Positions 8,008-17,279 of a stretch of DNA of 37,583 nucleotides are shown here, in pieces. The stretch lies in contig CAMOFI010000007.1 of NCBI GenBank assembly GCA_946613135.1, positions 1 to 37,583 on the forward strand, in the 5' to 3' direction. Every line of letters begins with the position of its first letter. Position 1 is the first letter of the stretch. A model generated the notes under the pieces. The model saw nothing but the letters and a program-made list of their open reading frames with translations, had not been told where the DNA came from and searched no databases. The position numbers and the translations under genes are program-made. Origin of the DNA: an uncultured Bacteroidales bacterium (GTDB taxonomy: Bacteria > Bacteroidota > Bacteroidia > Bacteroidales > P3).

Positions 8008-10448
8008 TTCTCTTTGTCTTTTTCGCTGTCCTCGCCATAGCCGTAGCCATAACCATAGCCATAACCATAGCCGTAGCCGTAACCATAGCCGTAACCGTAG
8101 CCATAACCGTAGCCGTAGCCACCGTAACGGCGCTTGATGAGCGGTGTGTCGGTGAGGACAATTGCCATATTCTTGAACTTCTGCTTGTCGGAAAGTTCCT
8201 GAACGAACGGGAAGGCTCCCTTGTTGAAACGACCCACACGCATGATGTACATCGTAAGGTCGGCAGAACGGTTCACGATAGCGGCATCGGCAACAATCTG
8301 TGCCGGCGTCGAGTCGAGAATTATGTAGTCGTAACGCTCTCGCAAATACTCAATCAACTTCTCGAAACGGCCGTTCATGAGCAACTGGGTGGCATTTGGC
8401 GGTGTCTTCTCGCAGACTATATAGTCCAGATTCTCCGACGAGTCACTCTTGGTGATAATCTTGTCTATCTCGTTCTCCTTGCCCAGCAGGTAGTGGATAA
8501 TACCCATACGGTTGTGGCGGTCTATGGTCTTCGACGTACTGCGCTTGCGCAAGTCGAGGTCAAGCAGAATTGTCTTCTTGCCGGTATAGGCCAGCGACAA
8601 GGCAAGGTTAATACTGACATACGACTTTCCTTCGCCTGGTGTTGTCGACACCGTCTGAAGCACTTTCTTGTTTTCGTCGTTAAGGAAGAACGGTATGTTG
8701 GAATGCAATATTCGAAATGCCTCGGTGATGGTGTCCGTGCCATTGGCAGTGACAAGCACCTCGTCATTGGCCTTGCTTTCGGGCTTGGAAGGTATCTCGC
8801 CGAGCACGGGGATGGAGAGGGCTCGCTCCACATCGGGTTTGCCACGCAACTTAGTGTTGAAGAACGACAGGCAGAACATCACCGCAGCAGGTATTGCAAG
8901 ACCCAACACCAGGGCTACAAGCGCAAACATCATAAGACTTGGAGCTACCTTGATCTGTGTGGCGCTCTCCACTACCTTGGCATTAGATATGGTCACTGCA
9001 AGGTTCATGGCGTTCTCCTCGCGTTTGCTCAACAAGTAGAGATACAGCTCTTCTTTGATTTTTTGCTGGCGCTCGACGGAACTGACTGCCTTCGACAAAC
9101 CAGGTATATCACTGGCACGCTGCGTAAGCTGACGCTCCTGACGTTTGGCTCCCGACAGACGCACATTCGTCGAACTGATCAAGTTGTTGATTGAAGAAAG
9201 GACAGCGTCACGCGTTTTCTGCAGCTCCTGCTTTGAGGTGACCACGCTAGGATTGTTGGCTCCTGCTCCACGCGCCAAGCGCTGAAACGAAAGCAACTGG
9301 TTGTTGTATACTGTTATGAGGTTAGACACCTGCACATCAGAAATGATGAGCGACGGTATCAGCTCGTCATCATTGGTATGGCTGTTCAGATGGTCGCGGA
9401 CCATCTTGATGGCCTCAAGCTCCGCCTCTAACGACACGACCTCGTCGGCGTAGCGCGTACTCGACTGGAGTATTGTACCCGTGGCAGACGTAAAGTCAGG
9501 GACATTACTATTACGCTTGATGGCTGCCACCTGGTCGTCGACAATACTGAGCTCGCCCGATATCAACGCTATACGGTCGTCGATAAACTTCTCTGTCTTC
9601 TGAGCTACAAGGTTCTTGTCGTTCACCACATCTTCATTGTAAACAGCTATCAAGGTGTCTATAACCTCCTGCGTACGCTGCTGGTTTGCATCGGTATACG
9701 AAATCGAAATAATCGACGCCACCTTGTCCACTCGCGACACCTCAAGTCTGCCCTTCATGCTTTTGGCCACATTGTATAGCGGTGTGTAGCCCATATTAAA
9801 TGTGACGTCAAGGTCGTCTTTGCCGAAAGCTTCCAGCCTCTCTATCGAAAAACTTATGTACTCATTGAGTTTCTCTATCTGGTTGAAGGCTGCTTGCTTC
9901 TTTTCTCCCTTCACTTTCTGACCGTTGTATGAGACGAGCTTGTACATGTAGCTGTTGGCATCGACAGGAGTAACCTCCATGCCTAACGCTATTTCAAGGC
10001 TGTCCACTTCAGTGTTGTATACGCTCAACCGCATCGGGCTGTCTCTGTAATACGATACTTTCTTGAACATCGCGCTGCGGTTGCACCAGTTGGTGAGACC
10101 TAACCTTTCGGCCGTCTTCATCAGCAAGGGTGTCGACTTGATGATATATATCTCGTTCTCAATCGACAACGAACTATTATTGAACCCCATATTTGCAAAT
10201 ATGGCATCCATGTTCTGGCTCTTCATGCCTTTGCCGTTGTTGTCGTCGCGCAACAGGATCGTGGCATTGTCGGTAAAAGCCTTCGGCTTGGACTTGTACA
10301 TGAATGCACTTATTACCAGGCACACCAACACTGATATCACGAACCAGTACCAATTGTTGATGACGATGAAAACGATATCCTTTATCGAAATGGCGTTCTC
10401 ATTCTCCTGGTTAGCGTTCTGCTGATTCAAAATCTGATTGTTTTCCAT
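8004..10448 (-). CDS. wzc: Wzc-type polysaccharide copolymerase and BY-kinase
   Basis: Inner-membrane protein of 814 aa that controls polysaccharide chain length and export and phosphorylates itself on C-terminal tyrosines. The Wzz-type N-terminal domain has a membrane helix at about 28-50 ([17 protein letters not shown]), then a long coiled-coil-rich periplasmic part, a second helix near 500-525 and a cytoplasmic kinase domain. Kinase motifs are Walker A TTPGEGKS (Lys608), Walker A' [11 protein letters not shown] and Walker [10 protein letters not shown]. The usual tyrosine cluster is replaced by RRYGG followed by fourteen Tyr-Gly dipeptides and the acidic/basic end EDSEKDKEK, so the tail has 15 tyrosines. 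It follows the Wza-like gene after 80 nt containing a hairpin and is coupled to rfbA by ATGA. Relatives include P. gingivalis Ptk1. Kinase activity itself is inferred. Confidence 0.93.
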   Translation of the reverse strand: MENNQILNQQNANQENENAISIKDIVFIVINNWYWFVISVLVCLVISAFMYKSKPKAFTDNATILLRDDNNGKGMKSQNMDAIFANMGFNNSSLSIENEIYIIKSTPLLMKTAERLGLTNWCNRSAMFKKVSYYRDSPMRLSVYNTEVDSLEIALGMEVTPVDANSYMYKLVSYNGQKVKGEKKQAAFNQIEKLNEYISFSIERLEAFGKDDLDVTFNMGYTPLYNVAKSMKGRLEVSRVDKVASIISISYTDANQQRTQEVIDTLIAVYNEDVVNDKNLVAQKTEKFIDDRIALISGELSIVDDQVAAIKRNSNVPDFTSATGTILQSSTRYADEVVSLEAELEAIKMVRDHLNSHTNDDELIPSLIISDVQVSNLITVYNNQLLSFQRLARGAGANNPSVVTSKQELQKTRDAVLSSINNLISSTNVRLSGAKRQERQLTQRASDIPGLSKAVSSVERQQKIKEELYLYLLSKREENAMNLAVTISNAKVVESATQIKVAPSLMMFALVALVLGLAIPAAVMFCLSFFNTKLRGKPDVERALSIPVLGEIPSKPESKANDEVLVTANGTDTITEAFRILHSNIPFFLNDENKKVLQTVSTTPGEGKSYVSINLALSLAYTGKKTILLDLDLRKRSTSKTIDRHNRMGIIHYLLGKENEIDKIITKSDSSENLDYIVCEKTPPNATQLLMNGRFEKLIEYLRERYDYIILDSTPAQIVADAAIVNRSADLTMYIMRVGRFNKGAFPFVQELSDKQKFKNMAIVLTDTPLIKRRYGGYGYGYGYGYGYGYGYGYGYGYGYGYGYGEDSEKDKEK
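8035..8118 (-). repeat. Fourteen hexanucleotide repeats encoding (Tyr-Gly)14
   Basis: Fourteen uninterrupted six-base units encode the alternating Tyr-Gly tail of the kinase (about residues 778-805). On the plus strand the units are ccatag, ccgtag, ccataa and ccgtaa in mixed order. Both Tyr codons and two Gly codons are used without pattern, so the peptide is strictly regular while the DNA is not. A change in unit number would lengthen or shorten the tail without shifting the frame. Confidence 0.95.
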
Positions 10449-10466
10449 ATCTGAAATTGCTTTTTC

Positions 10467-10523
10467 CGTTCACTCCTCCATCGCTCGTCCATATCGAACG
10501 TCTCGATGAGGAGACCGGAACGT
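10467..10523 (-). promoter_or_regulatory. Hairpin in the gap between export lipoprotein and kinase genes
   Basis: Within the 80-nt gap, CTCCT-c-CATCG pairs with CGATG-AGGAG (ten pairs with one bulge), and outer CGTT pairs with AACG across a small internal loop. The terminal loop is about 20 nt. There is no T-run on the transcript side, so this is not a plain intrinsic terminator. It could be an attenuator, an mRNA processing or stability element, or chance. Folding was done by eye. Confidence 0.45.
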
Positions 10524-10528
10524 TAATA

Positions 10529-11347
10529 TTATTTCCTATACTGTTTGGTTATAGTCCAATAGTAGAACATCGACGAAAGCACCGACAACATCGAAAGGCC
10601 ACTCGAAATGTACGACATTATCATCGGGTCTCTGTCTGCGTTCACTTTCTTGCGCTTGCTCGGTTCCACATAGACAACATCGTTCTGATGCAGGTAATAG
10701 TATGGCGAGTTGAACACCTCTTCGGAGGTCAAATCCAACGTGCCGATTATTCGGTGGCCATTCTCTTCACGTATAACGGTAACATTCTCGCGCTGACCGT
10801 ATATTGTTAGGTCGCCGACCATACTGAGTGCCTCGAAGATGGTAAGACGCTCGCCTTGAACCACCAATTGGCCAGGGCGTGTCACGTCTCCAAGCACACA
10901 CACCTTGAAATTCATCAGCTTCACTGTAACTACAGGGTCTAACACATGTCCCTCGTCTTTCAAACGCTGCTCTATGACGCGTGCCAACTCCTGATGAGTA
11001 AGACCTAACACTTTGATCTTGCCGAGTACGGGGAATGTTATATCTCCATCCTGGTTCACCAAATAGCCCTGTACCGCACCTGTGCCAGGATTCATGACCG
11101 CCCCGTCATGGACGGCAACCTTGTTGGTCTCCTGGTTAAACGGCACTGTGGCTTGTGTCGTCTGGCTCTCCACATAGATGTACAAAATGTCGTTGGCCTG
11201 GATTCCTTTAGTGAACTCACCCTTTAGCACCATCGACGAGTCGCGGACAGCATCTTTCACATATGCCACTTCCCTCTGCTGACGGCACGAAACCGTCATC
11301 AGCAGCAGACCTGCTACAGGCAACAGGTATTTCAATTTCTTTAGCAT
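10529..11347 (-). CDS. wza: Polysaccharide export outer-membrane lipoprotein, Wza family
   Basis: Outer-membrane channel component for polysaccharide export. I chose the ATG at 11347, which gives a lipoprotein signal MLKKLKYLLPVAGLLLMTVSC with the acylated Cys at 21 and a mature protein of about 250 aa. An ATG 60 nt upstream is in frame but would bury the signal. The Poly_export domain follows (ILYIYVESQTTQATVPFNQ, then GYLVNQDGDITFPVLGKIKVLGLTHQEL). An SLBB domain comes next (VCVLGDVTRPGQLVVQGERLTIFEALSMVGDL). The C-terminal stretch (PMIMSYISSGLSMLSVLSSMFYYW) is hydrophobic enough to span a membrane, the position where Wza has its outer-membrane helix. It is the first gene after the operon promoter and precedes wzc. 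Confidence 0.92.
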   Translation of the reverse strand: MLKKLKYLLPVAGLLLMTVSCRQQREVAYVKDAVRDSSMVLKGEFTKGIQANDILYIYVESQTTQATVPFNQETNKVAVHDGAVMNPGTGAVQGYLVNQDGDITFPVLGKIKVLGLTHQELARVIEQRLKDEGHVLDPVVTVKLMNFKVCVLGDVTRPGQLVVQGERLTIFEALSMVGDLTIYGQRENVTVIREENGHRIIGTLDLTSEEVFNSPYYYLHQNDVVYVEPSKRKKVNADRDPMIMSYISSGLSMLSVLSSMFYYWTITKQYRK

Positions 11348-11454
11348 TTTAACTATTTTATTACTATTATTAAATCTATTTTTTCTATCAAACAATCTAT
11401 TATACAACTCATTCCGCCCGTCTCAGAAAACAGGTGGAGCCTTGTTGGATTCTG

Positions 11455-11485
11455 CAAAAATAAAGAAATTCAACAAACTGACAAA
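11455..11485 (-). promoter_or_regulatory. Bacteroidetes-type promoter of the polysaccharide operon
   Basis: On the minus strand TTTG (11482-11485) is followed by exactly 19 nt and then TATTTTTG (11455-11462), matching the Bacteroidetes sigma-ABfr consensus TTTG-N19-21-TAnnTTTG at every defined base. Transcription would start near 11448-11451, leaving a leader of about 100 nt before the export gene. The first transcribed bases can form a small hairpin (AACAAGG/CCTGTT, 11429-11446). I see no long inverted repeats around it, so nothing suggests promoter inversion. A promoter for the divergent addB gene was not identified in the same gap. Confidence 0.8.
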
Positions 11486-11552
11486 ATTTATTTTCGTGCA
11501 CATCGTTATAATGTCGTTTTAGCGTTTTGTTCTCCTTAAACCATCACTCATT

Positions 11553-14345
11553 ATGACATTCTTACACTCCGTAGCCGAACGAATCCTGAAGGAGCAGGAC
11601 TACAACCTGATCGACACCTTAGTGGTATTCAACAACCGACGTGCAGGCCTCTTCCTCCAAAACGAACTGCAATCGCTCGCAAAGTCCCCGTTCTTCCTCC
11701 CCTCAATCATCGGCATGGACGACCTCGTCAACTCATTATGCGACCTCAACATCGCTCCGCACGAATTCCTCCTCTTCGAACTGTTCGACATCCACCGCAA
11801 TATAGGTGGCGACGACCGCAAATTCGACTCCTTCGAAGAGTTTATTTCCTTCGGCGAAATGATGATTAACGACTTCTCCCAAATCGACCTCTATTGTGTG
11901 GATGCCAAACGGCTCTTCGACAACACCTATGCGCAAAAACGTCTCTGCGAATGGGATGTGTCGGGCAAACCGCTGACCACGTTCCAGGAAAAATACCTCA
12001 GTTTCTACAGTTCGCTCCATTCCTATTATTGCCAGCTGCGACAAAGACTTTTCGACCAATCCAAAGCCTACACCGGCATGGCCTACCGCTACGTTGCCGA
12101 AAATATCGGTTCTCTCGTCAACCGGATAAAACACAAACACATCTATTTCGTTGGCTTCAACGCCCTCTCTGCCAGCGAACAACTCATCATCGACGCTCTC
12201 GTCCCTCACAAGGCAACACTGATCTGCGACGGAGACGAATACTATTGCAGCGACAACAATCAGGAAGCAGGCCATTTCCTACGCAAACTGGCTCTGCATT
12301 ATGACCATATCGGACCTTTCACCAACCACTTCAAACAAAACACCAAGAAAATCCATATCGTCAACTGCCCCGAAAACGTACTACAAGCCAAAACGGCAGG
12401 TCTTATCATCAAACAACTGGCCAACGGCCCAGACAAAAAAGACGCACTGAAACACTGTGCCGTAGTCCTCTCCGACGAAAAACTGCTGATGCCTGTACTC
12501 AACTCGCTGCCTGCAGAAATCGACGCCACCAACGTAACCATGGGTTTCCCATTCTCCCTCAGCAATATTTACAACCTCGCCAACGCAGTTCTGTCACTCT
12601 ATTGCCACGTCAGAAAAGGACGGTTCCACCATGCCGACATCACTGCCCTGCTATCCGACCCATTAGCCGGCAAAGCTTTTGGAACCAACGATATGGCAAA
12701 ATCAATGGCAAAGAAAATCAACAAAGACAAAATCATCTACGCATCACCCGACGACATAGCTGCACTCTCAAGTGATTTGAGCGGGTTCGAAAAAATGCAA
12801 TTCATCTTCAAGAATGCCGAACCGTCGGTCGACGACACTCTCGACATACTGAAGCAATTAGCTGCAACCATCGTCCAGTCCAGATGCCTTGGGAAAAACA
12901 ACAAAGAAAAAGAGTCGCTGGCTTGCTTCGTCCAGATTGTCGACTATTTCATCAACCTGCAAGCCCAATATCATGCAATAGAAAAAATTGACACCCTGAA
13001 AAAAATCTACCAACGTATTGCACAACGACGTTCCGTAGCATTTTATGGCGAACCTCTGCATGGAATGCAAATCCTCGGCGTTCTCGAAACGCGAAGCCTC
13101 GACTTCCCATACCTCATCATGACTTCCGTCAACGAAGGCACAATCCCTTCGGGACGCACTGCCAATTCGCTGATACCATATTCTCTGACACACGATTTCA
13201 AGCTGCCCTCATTCATCGAAAAAGACGCTGTGTATGCCTACAACTTCTTCCGGCTGCTGCAACGCACCGACGAGGCATGGCTGCTTTACAGCTCCTATGC
13301 CGAAGGTCTCGGCAAAGGCGAACCCAGCCGCTTCATTAGGCAGATACGAGACGAACTCGCTACAATATATCCTTCTGTAAAGGTCGACGAATACGTAGTC
13401 TCCGCAAAAACGCTCAACGCCTCTACCGAACGTGTCTCTTCAATGCCTAAAGACGAACAAGCTCTTCAAAAACTCGCAGAATATGCCGAAAAAGGCTTCT
13501 CACCCTCAGCTCTCAACCAATACCGCAGCTGTCCTATGAAGTTCTACTACACCAACATCATTGGAGTAAACGCCGACGACGAAGTGAGCGAGGACATCGA
13601 ATCGAACGAACTGGGTTCGTTCATCCACTCCATACTCTGCGAAATCTACAACCGCGACACCGACAAAACTATACGCAGCACCACTCTCACCAACGCTCTC
13701 AACGACATTCCTGAAATGGTCGACAATCGCATACAGGACGACCTGCTCAAAGGACGCTCCAACGAAGGACGCAATCACCTCTACGGCGAAGTGGCAAAAA
13801 TGCAGCTTTCGAGGTTTCTCAAAAGGGAAATAAGCCTCCTTGACAAACACTCGATCAAAATGGAACTTACCGAAGACTCCCTCGAAGCTTACATCTCCGC
13901 CAATGGCACAAAGGTGAAAATACACGGCATCGCCGACCGCATCGACTACTTCGACGGACTGCTGCGCATAGCCGACTACAAATCGGGCAGCGTGGACGAC
14001 AATGAACTGATAGTCGACGACAAAAAACCCAATCCACACGACGTTCCCGACAAATGGTTCCAACTGCTATGCTACGCATGGCTCTACTGCCGCACCCACA
14101 AATTCAACGGCACTCTCTCGTCAGGCATCTTCCCCCTACGCACCCTCGGCGGGGACTTCATGCCCGCTTCGTGGACGAACTGCACAGAACTGCACCCTGA
14201 CGACATCGACCGATTTGAAACCATGCTGAGCAACATCATCAGCGAAATCATGGACCCCAACATCGACTTCGTCGCAAATCCGCTACGCAAAGCATGTCTC
14301 TATTGCCCCATGGCCCTCTCTTGCCAAAACAAAATAGAAAGCTGA
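11553..14345 (+). CDS. addB: AddB-like ATP-dependent nuclease subunit (PD-(D/E)XK)
   Basis: Protein of 930 aa, probably the AddB partner of an AddA/RecB-like helicase-nuclease that resects double-strand breaks and makes recombination substrates. The C-terminal nuclease domain has HGIADRIDYFDG and LRIADYKSG, where Asp808 and Lys810 form the DxK part of the active site. Four cysteines that hold the AddB iron-sulphur staple are present: Cys660 (QYRSCPMKFYY) and Cys915, Cys918 and Cys924 (CLYCPMALSC, spacing Cx2Cx5C). The N-terminal part is a helicase-like domain with LETRSLDFPYLIMTSVNEGTIPSG, as in inactive UvrD-like folds. A clear Walker A motif is absent, as is usual in Bacteroidetes AddB. No addA lies next to it in this window. 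It is divergent from the polysaccharide operon. Confidence 0.85.
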   Translation: MTFLHSVAERILKEQDYNLIDTLVVFNNRRAGLFLQNELQSLAKSPFFLPSIIGMDDLVNSLCDLNIAPHEFLLFELFDIHRNIGGDDRKFDSFEEFISFGEMMINDFSQIDLYCVDAKRLFDNTYAQKRLCEWDVSGKPLTTFQEKYLSFYSSLHSYYCQLRQRLFDQSKAYTGMAYRYVAENIGSLVNRIKHKHIYFVGFNALSASEQLIIDALVPHKATLICDGDEYYCSDNNQEAGHFLRKLALHYDHIGPFTNHFKQNTKKIHIVNCPENVLQAKTAGLIIKQLANGPDKKDALKHCAVVLSDEKLLMPVLNSLPAEIDATNVTMGFPFSLSNIYNLANAVLSLYCHVRKGRFHHADITALLSDPLAGKAFGTNDMAKSMAKKINKDKIIYASPDDIAALSSDLSGFEKMQFIFKNAEPSVDDTLDILKQLAATIVQSRCLGKNNKEKESLACFVQIVDYFINLQAQYHAIEKIDTLKKIYQRIAQRRSVAFYGEPLHGMQILGVLETRSLDFPYLIMTSVNEGTIPSGRTANSLIPYSLTHDFKLPSFIEKDAVYAYNFFRLLQRTDEAWLLYSSYAEGLGKGEPSRFIRQIRDELATIYPSVKVDEYVVSAKTLNASTERVSSMPKDEQALQKLAEYAEKGFSPSALNQYRSCPMKFYYTNIIGVNADDEVSEDIESNELGSFIHSILCEIYNRDTDKTIRSTTLTNALNDIPEMVDNRIQDDLLKGRSNEGRNHLYGEVAKMQLSRFLKREISLLDKHSIKMELTEDSLEAYISANGTKVKIHGIADRIDYFDGLLRIADYKSGSVDDNELIVDDKKPNPHDVPDKWFQLLCYAWLYCRTHKFNGTLSSGIFPLRTLGGDFMPASWTNCTELHPDDIDRFETMLSNIISEIMDPNIDFVANPLRKACLYCPMALSCQNKIES

Positions 14346-14687
14346 AGGACCACCTACCGAACCACAAATAGCAACAAAAAAGTCCCCCCAAAAAAGCAGA
14401 CATCACTCCTCATTCCTTCCTCGCCTAACAAAACCACCTAAATCGGACACTTCTCATTAATCCAGACCTCCATAGCCTTGCTTGCATGAGCTTTAGAATG
14501 GCGTTTGGACAATTCCAGTGGGATAGTGAGCCGAGCCACAAGAAGTTCATCACCTTTCTGATCAAGGTGAAGGGAAGCGCATTCTTGCTCCGTTCTCTCG
14601 CCCGAACTGAAGGATGAAGATGCGGTAAAAGAATAAACCGAAAAACGAAGAATTTGAAGTTTTTTATAATTATTCTGTTTTTTTGAT

Positions 14688-14695
14688 TATCTTTG
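14688..14695 (+). promoter_or_regulatory. Putative -7 box in the 415-bp addB/TPR-lipoprotein gap
   Basis: TATCTTTG matches the Bacteroidetes -7 consensus TAnnTTTG and lies 65 nt before the lipoprotein ATG. The -33 element at the right spacing is only a T-rich run. The rest of the 14346-14760 gap holds no gene I can support; the left half is ordinary mixed sequence and the right half is AT-rich. Confidence 0.5.
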
Positions 14696-14760
14696 CATTT
14701 TAAACTATATCGCCCAAACAACGGCATCATTTTATAATTCAGCAGATTAAGACTAAATAT

Positions 14761-16581
14761 ATGAAAAAATCGATCCTAAGTGTTTTCCTTGTTTCGCTGC
14801 TTCTCGTAAGCTGCAACAGCCTTTCAAGCATGAAATCGAACAGCAAAAAGGTTCGCTATCAGGCCACACCTAACCCCGTCGAAACACGTGACGACAAGGT
14901 CGTAGTCAAATTCGTGGGCTCATTCCCCGAAAAATACTTTGACAAGGGCGCCGCACTCTTCATCCAACCCGTTTTCACTTGGGAAGGCGGTTCCATTCCG
15001 CTCGACCCTGTCACACTCAAAGGTGAAAACGTCAACGGCGAAGGCATAACGATAAATTATGAAAACGGCGGACGATTCACCTACACCGACGAACTCGACT
15101 TCAAACCCGGCATGGAAACCGGACGCGTCACCCTCACCCCCGTGGCATACAAGGCTTCAACGACAGACGACGAAGCCAAATTCGCCGACGAAATACAATA
15201 CAAGACTACAGCCTTCCCGACGGTACTGATCTCCGACGGTGTCAACACCACCTCCACTTGGGTCAACATCCGCGGCAACATATCCATCTCACCTGTCAAC
15301 TACAACAAGACTCAAGGTGTTGTCGAAACTGCCGACATCTATTTCCCCAACGGACTCTCCACTCTCGACTGGAACTTCCAGATGAACCGCACATTCAACA
15401 CCAAAGCCCAACTGGAAGACCTCCGTCGCATCATGCTCGAAAACGGACTGCCTAAGCAAATCACCATCACAGGCTGGGCCTCCCCAGAAGGCGAAGAGAC
15501 CAACAATGTCGGAGTCAGCAAAAACCGTGCCGAAGTGGCCACAGTGCAAATCAAACGCGTCCTCGACGACGTGCTCAACACCATGGCTGCCCGCAAACAG
15601 GTGCCTGCCTACGAAGTAGACCACTACAAATATGAACTCCAAAAACAGATTGTCCTCTCCACTCGTGCAGCCGGCGAAGACTGGGTCCACTTCATCATCA
15701 TGGTCGAAGAGTCGGACATCCAGGACAAGCACGCCATTGTCAACATCGTCGAAACCCAACAGAACCTCATCAAGCGTGAGCAGATGATCAAGAATATGGC
15801 CGAGACCTACACCCAACTCAACACCGACATCTTCCCCAACCTGCGCCGCGCCCAGATAGCTCTCTACTACTCTGAGGCTCGCAAGACCGACCCCGAGCTG
15901 GCAAAGCAAGCCTCTCTCAACCCAGCAAAACTGACCTTCGACGAACTCATGTACGCCGCCTATATCAACTACAACTACGAAACCAAACTGAAATACTACA
16001 AGTGGGCCACCGAAAACTACAGCTCCGAATGGGCTGCATGGAACAACGCCGGCGCCGTTTCGTTCTACCTCGAGGACTTCGCCGAAGCCGAACGCTACCT
16101 CAACATGGCACGACAGCTCAACCCTCACAACCCCGATGTCCTTAACAATACAGGCCTCCTCTGCCTGGCTCAGAAAGACTACGCCCTTGCAAAATACTAT
16201 TTCGAAGAGGCCGAGCGCCAAGGCAGTACCGACGCCGAGACCAACCTGCCCATCCTCAACCTGAAGAAGGGCGACTACAAGGCCGCCGAAAAACAACTCA
16301 AAAGTTCGTCGTGTTCCTTCAACCTCGCCTTCGCCCAACTCATGAACGGCGAAACCTCCAACAGCATCCGCACCCTCGACTGCTGCCTCGACCAGAACGC
16401 CGACGTCAACTACCTCCGTGCTGTCGCTTACGCCCGACTCGGTGACAAGGCCAACAGCCTCAAGAACCTCAAACTGGCCTGCGACGAGGAATACAACTAC
16501 AAGGAACGCGCCGCTGTCGACGTCGAATTCAAGGCCTACTGGGACGACGAGGAATTCAAGCTGATTGTAAAACTCTGGTAA
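14761..16581 (+). CDS. OmpA-like/TPR lipoprotein
   Basis: Lipoprotein of 606 aa with signal MKKSILSVFLVSLLLVSC and lipidated Cys18, so probably anchored in a membrane facing the periplasm or surface. Residues 30-180 look beta-rich and unassigned. About 190-285 is an OmpA-like domain with ITGWASPEGEETNNVGVSKNRAEVA. The Arg-Ala of the peptidoglycan-binding motif is kept, but the usual TD pair is replaced by AS, a GxASPEG form seen in Bacteroidales proteins. About 400-600 contains TPR-like helices (WAAWNNAGAVSFYLEDFAEAERYL, then VLNNTGLLCLAQKDYALAKYYF in part). The order OmpA-like then TPR is unusual. The stop overlaps the pssA start (TAATG). I do not recognise a named gene; an envelope scaffold role is inference. 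Confidence 0.8.
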   Translation: MKKSILSVFLVSLLLVSCNSLSSMKSNSKKVRYQATPNPVETRDDKVVVKFVGSFPEKYFDKGAALFIQPVFTWEGGSIPLDPVTLKGENVNGEGITINYENGGRFTYTDELDFKPGMETGRVTLTPVAYKASTTDDEAKFADEIQYKTTAFPTVLISDGVNTTSTWVNIRGNISISPVNYNKTQGVVETADIYFPNGLSTLDWNFQMNRTFNTKAQLEDLRRIMLENGLPKQITITGWASPEGEETNNVGVSKNRAEVATVQIKRVLDDVLNTMAARKQVPAYEVDHYKYELQKQIVLSTRAAGEDWVHFIIMVEESDIQDKHAIVNIVETQQNLIKREQMIKNMAETYTQLNTDIFPNLRRAQIALYYSEARKTDPELAKQASLNPAKLTFDELMYAAYINYNYETKLKYYKWATENYSSEWAAWNNAGAVSFYLEDFAEAERYLNMARQLNPHNPDVLNNTGLLCLAQKDYALAKYYFEEAERQGSTDAETNLPILNLKKGDYKAAEKQLKSSSCSFNLAFAQLMNGETSNSIRTLDCCLDQNADVNYLRAVAYARLGDKANSLKNLKLACDEEYNYKERAAVDVEFKAYWDDEEFKLIVKLW

Positions 16582-17279
16582 TGAAAAAGCAAATACCCAA
16601 CCTCATAACACTCTGCAACCTGCTTTGCGGAGTGTTTTCTTGTATCTATGCCACCCAAGGCTGCCTAATACAGGCAGGGGTATTCATCTGTCTGGGAATC
16701 TTTTTTGACTTTTTCGACGGAATGGCGGCGCGACTGCTGGGCGTATCGTCACCGATAGGGAAAGAGCTGGACTCGCTGGCCGACGAGGTCACGAGCGGCG
16801 TGGCACCGGGATTGATACTTTTTGTGCTGTTCGCCAACAGCCAGCTACCGTGGCTGAGATTCATAGGGTTGCTTGTGCCCCTTTTCGCCGCCTACCGACT
16901 GGCCAAATTCAATCTCGATACACGCCAGACTCACAGCTTCATAGGGCTTCCCACACCCGCCAACGCCCTTATTTGGGTAGGTTTTGGAATTGACTCCGGT
17001 TTTGTCACCGACCACTTAAGTATAACAATAGCTGTAGCTGTTTTGAGTATAATCACCGACATAATGATGGTCAGCGAGATGCCGATGTTCTCATTGAAAG
17101 TGAATTTCAAAGACCTCTCGTGGAAGACAAACACCGTCAGGTACATCTTCCTTATAGGCTGCGCTGTCATAGCCATTTGGGGATATATAGCCACACTCGA
17201 TTTTTTGTTCCTACCCCTATTCATCATCTGGTACATACTCCTTTCCATCCTCACCCGCAGACACAGCAATGCCCACTGA
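16581..17279 (+). CDS. pssA: CDP-diacylglycerol-serine O-phosphatidyltransferase
   Basis: Inner-membrane enzyme of 232 aa that joins CDP-diacylglycerol and L-serine to make phosphatidylserine, the precursor of phosphatidylethanolamine. The CDP-alcohol phosphotransferase motif is complete: D43-FF-D46-G47, A50-R51, G60, D64 and D68 (within DFFDGMAARLLGVSSPIGKE). About six to seven hydrophobic segments follow. GLPTPANA after the motif is typical of bacterial PssA. The ATG overlaps the upstream stop by one base and its end overlaps queA by 11 nt, so it sits inside a translationally coupled cluster. Confidence 0.93.
   Translation: MKKQIPNLITLCNLLCGVFSCIYATQGCLIQAGVFICLGIFFDFFDGMAARLLGVSSPIGKELDSLADEVTSGVAPGLILFVLFANSQLPWLRFIGLLVPLFAAYRLAKFNLDTRQTHSFIGLPTPANALIWVGFGIDSGFVTDHLSITIAVAVLSIITDIMMVSEMPMFSLKVNFKDLSWKTNTVRYIFLIGCAVIAIWGYIATLDFLFLPLFIIWYILLSILTRRHSNAH

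Noticed and set aside
14438-14690. Open minus-strand frame of about 85 codons ending in KAMEVWINEKCPI
   Set aside because: It has no start codon before a late internal Met, overlaps the candidate promoter of the next gene and resembles nothing I recognise; a gene remnant is possible but not supported.
15289-16338. Long minus-strand frame opposite the OmpA-like/TPR gene
   Set aside because: It is a codon-bias shadow: the plus-strand gene uses mostly C-ending codons, which removes stops on the other strand. The product is Val/Gly/Phe-rich without any family signature.
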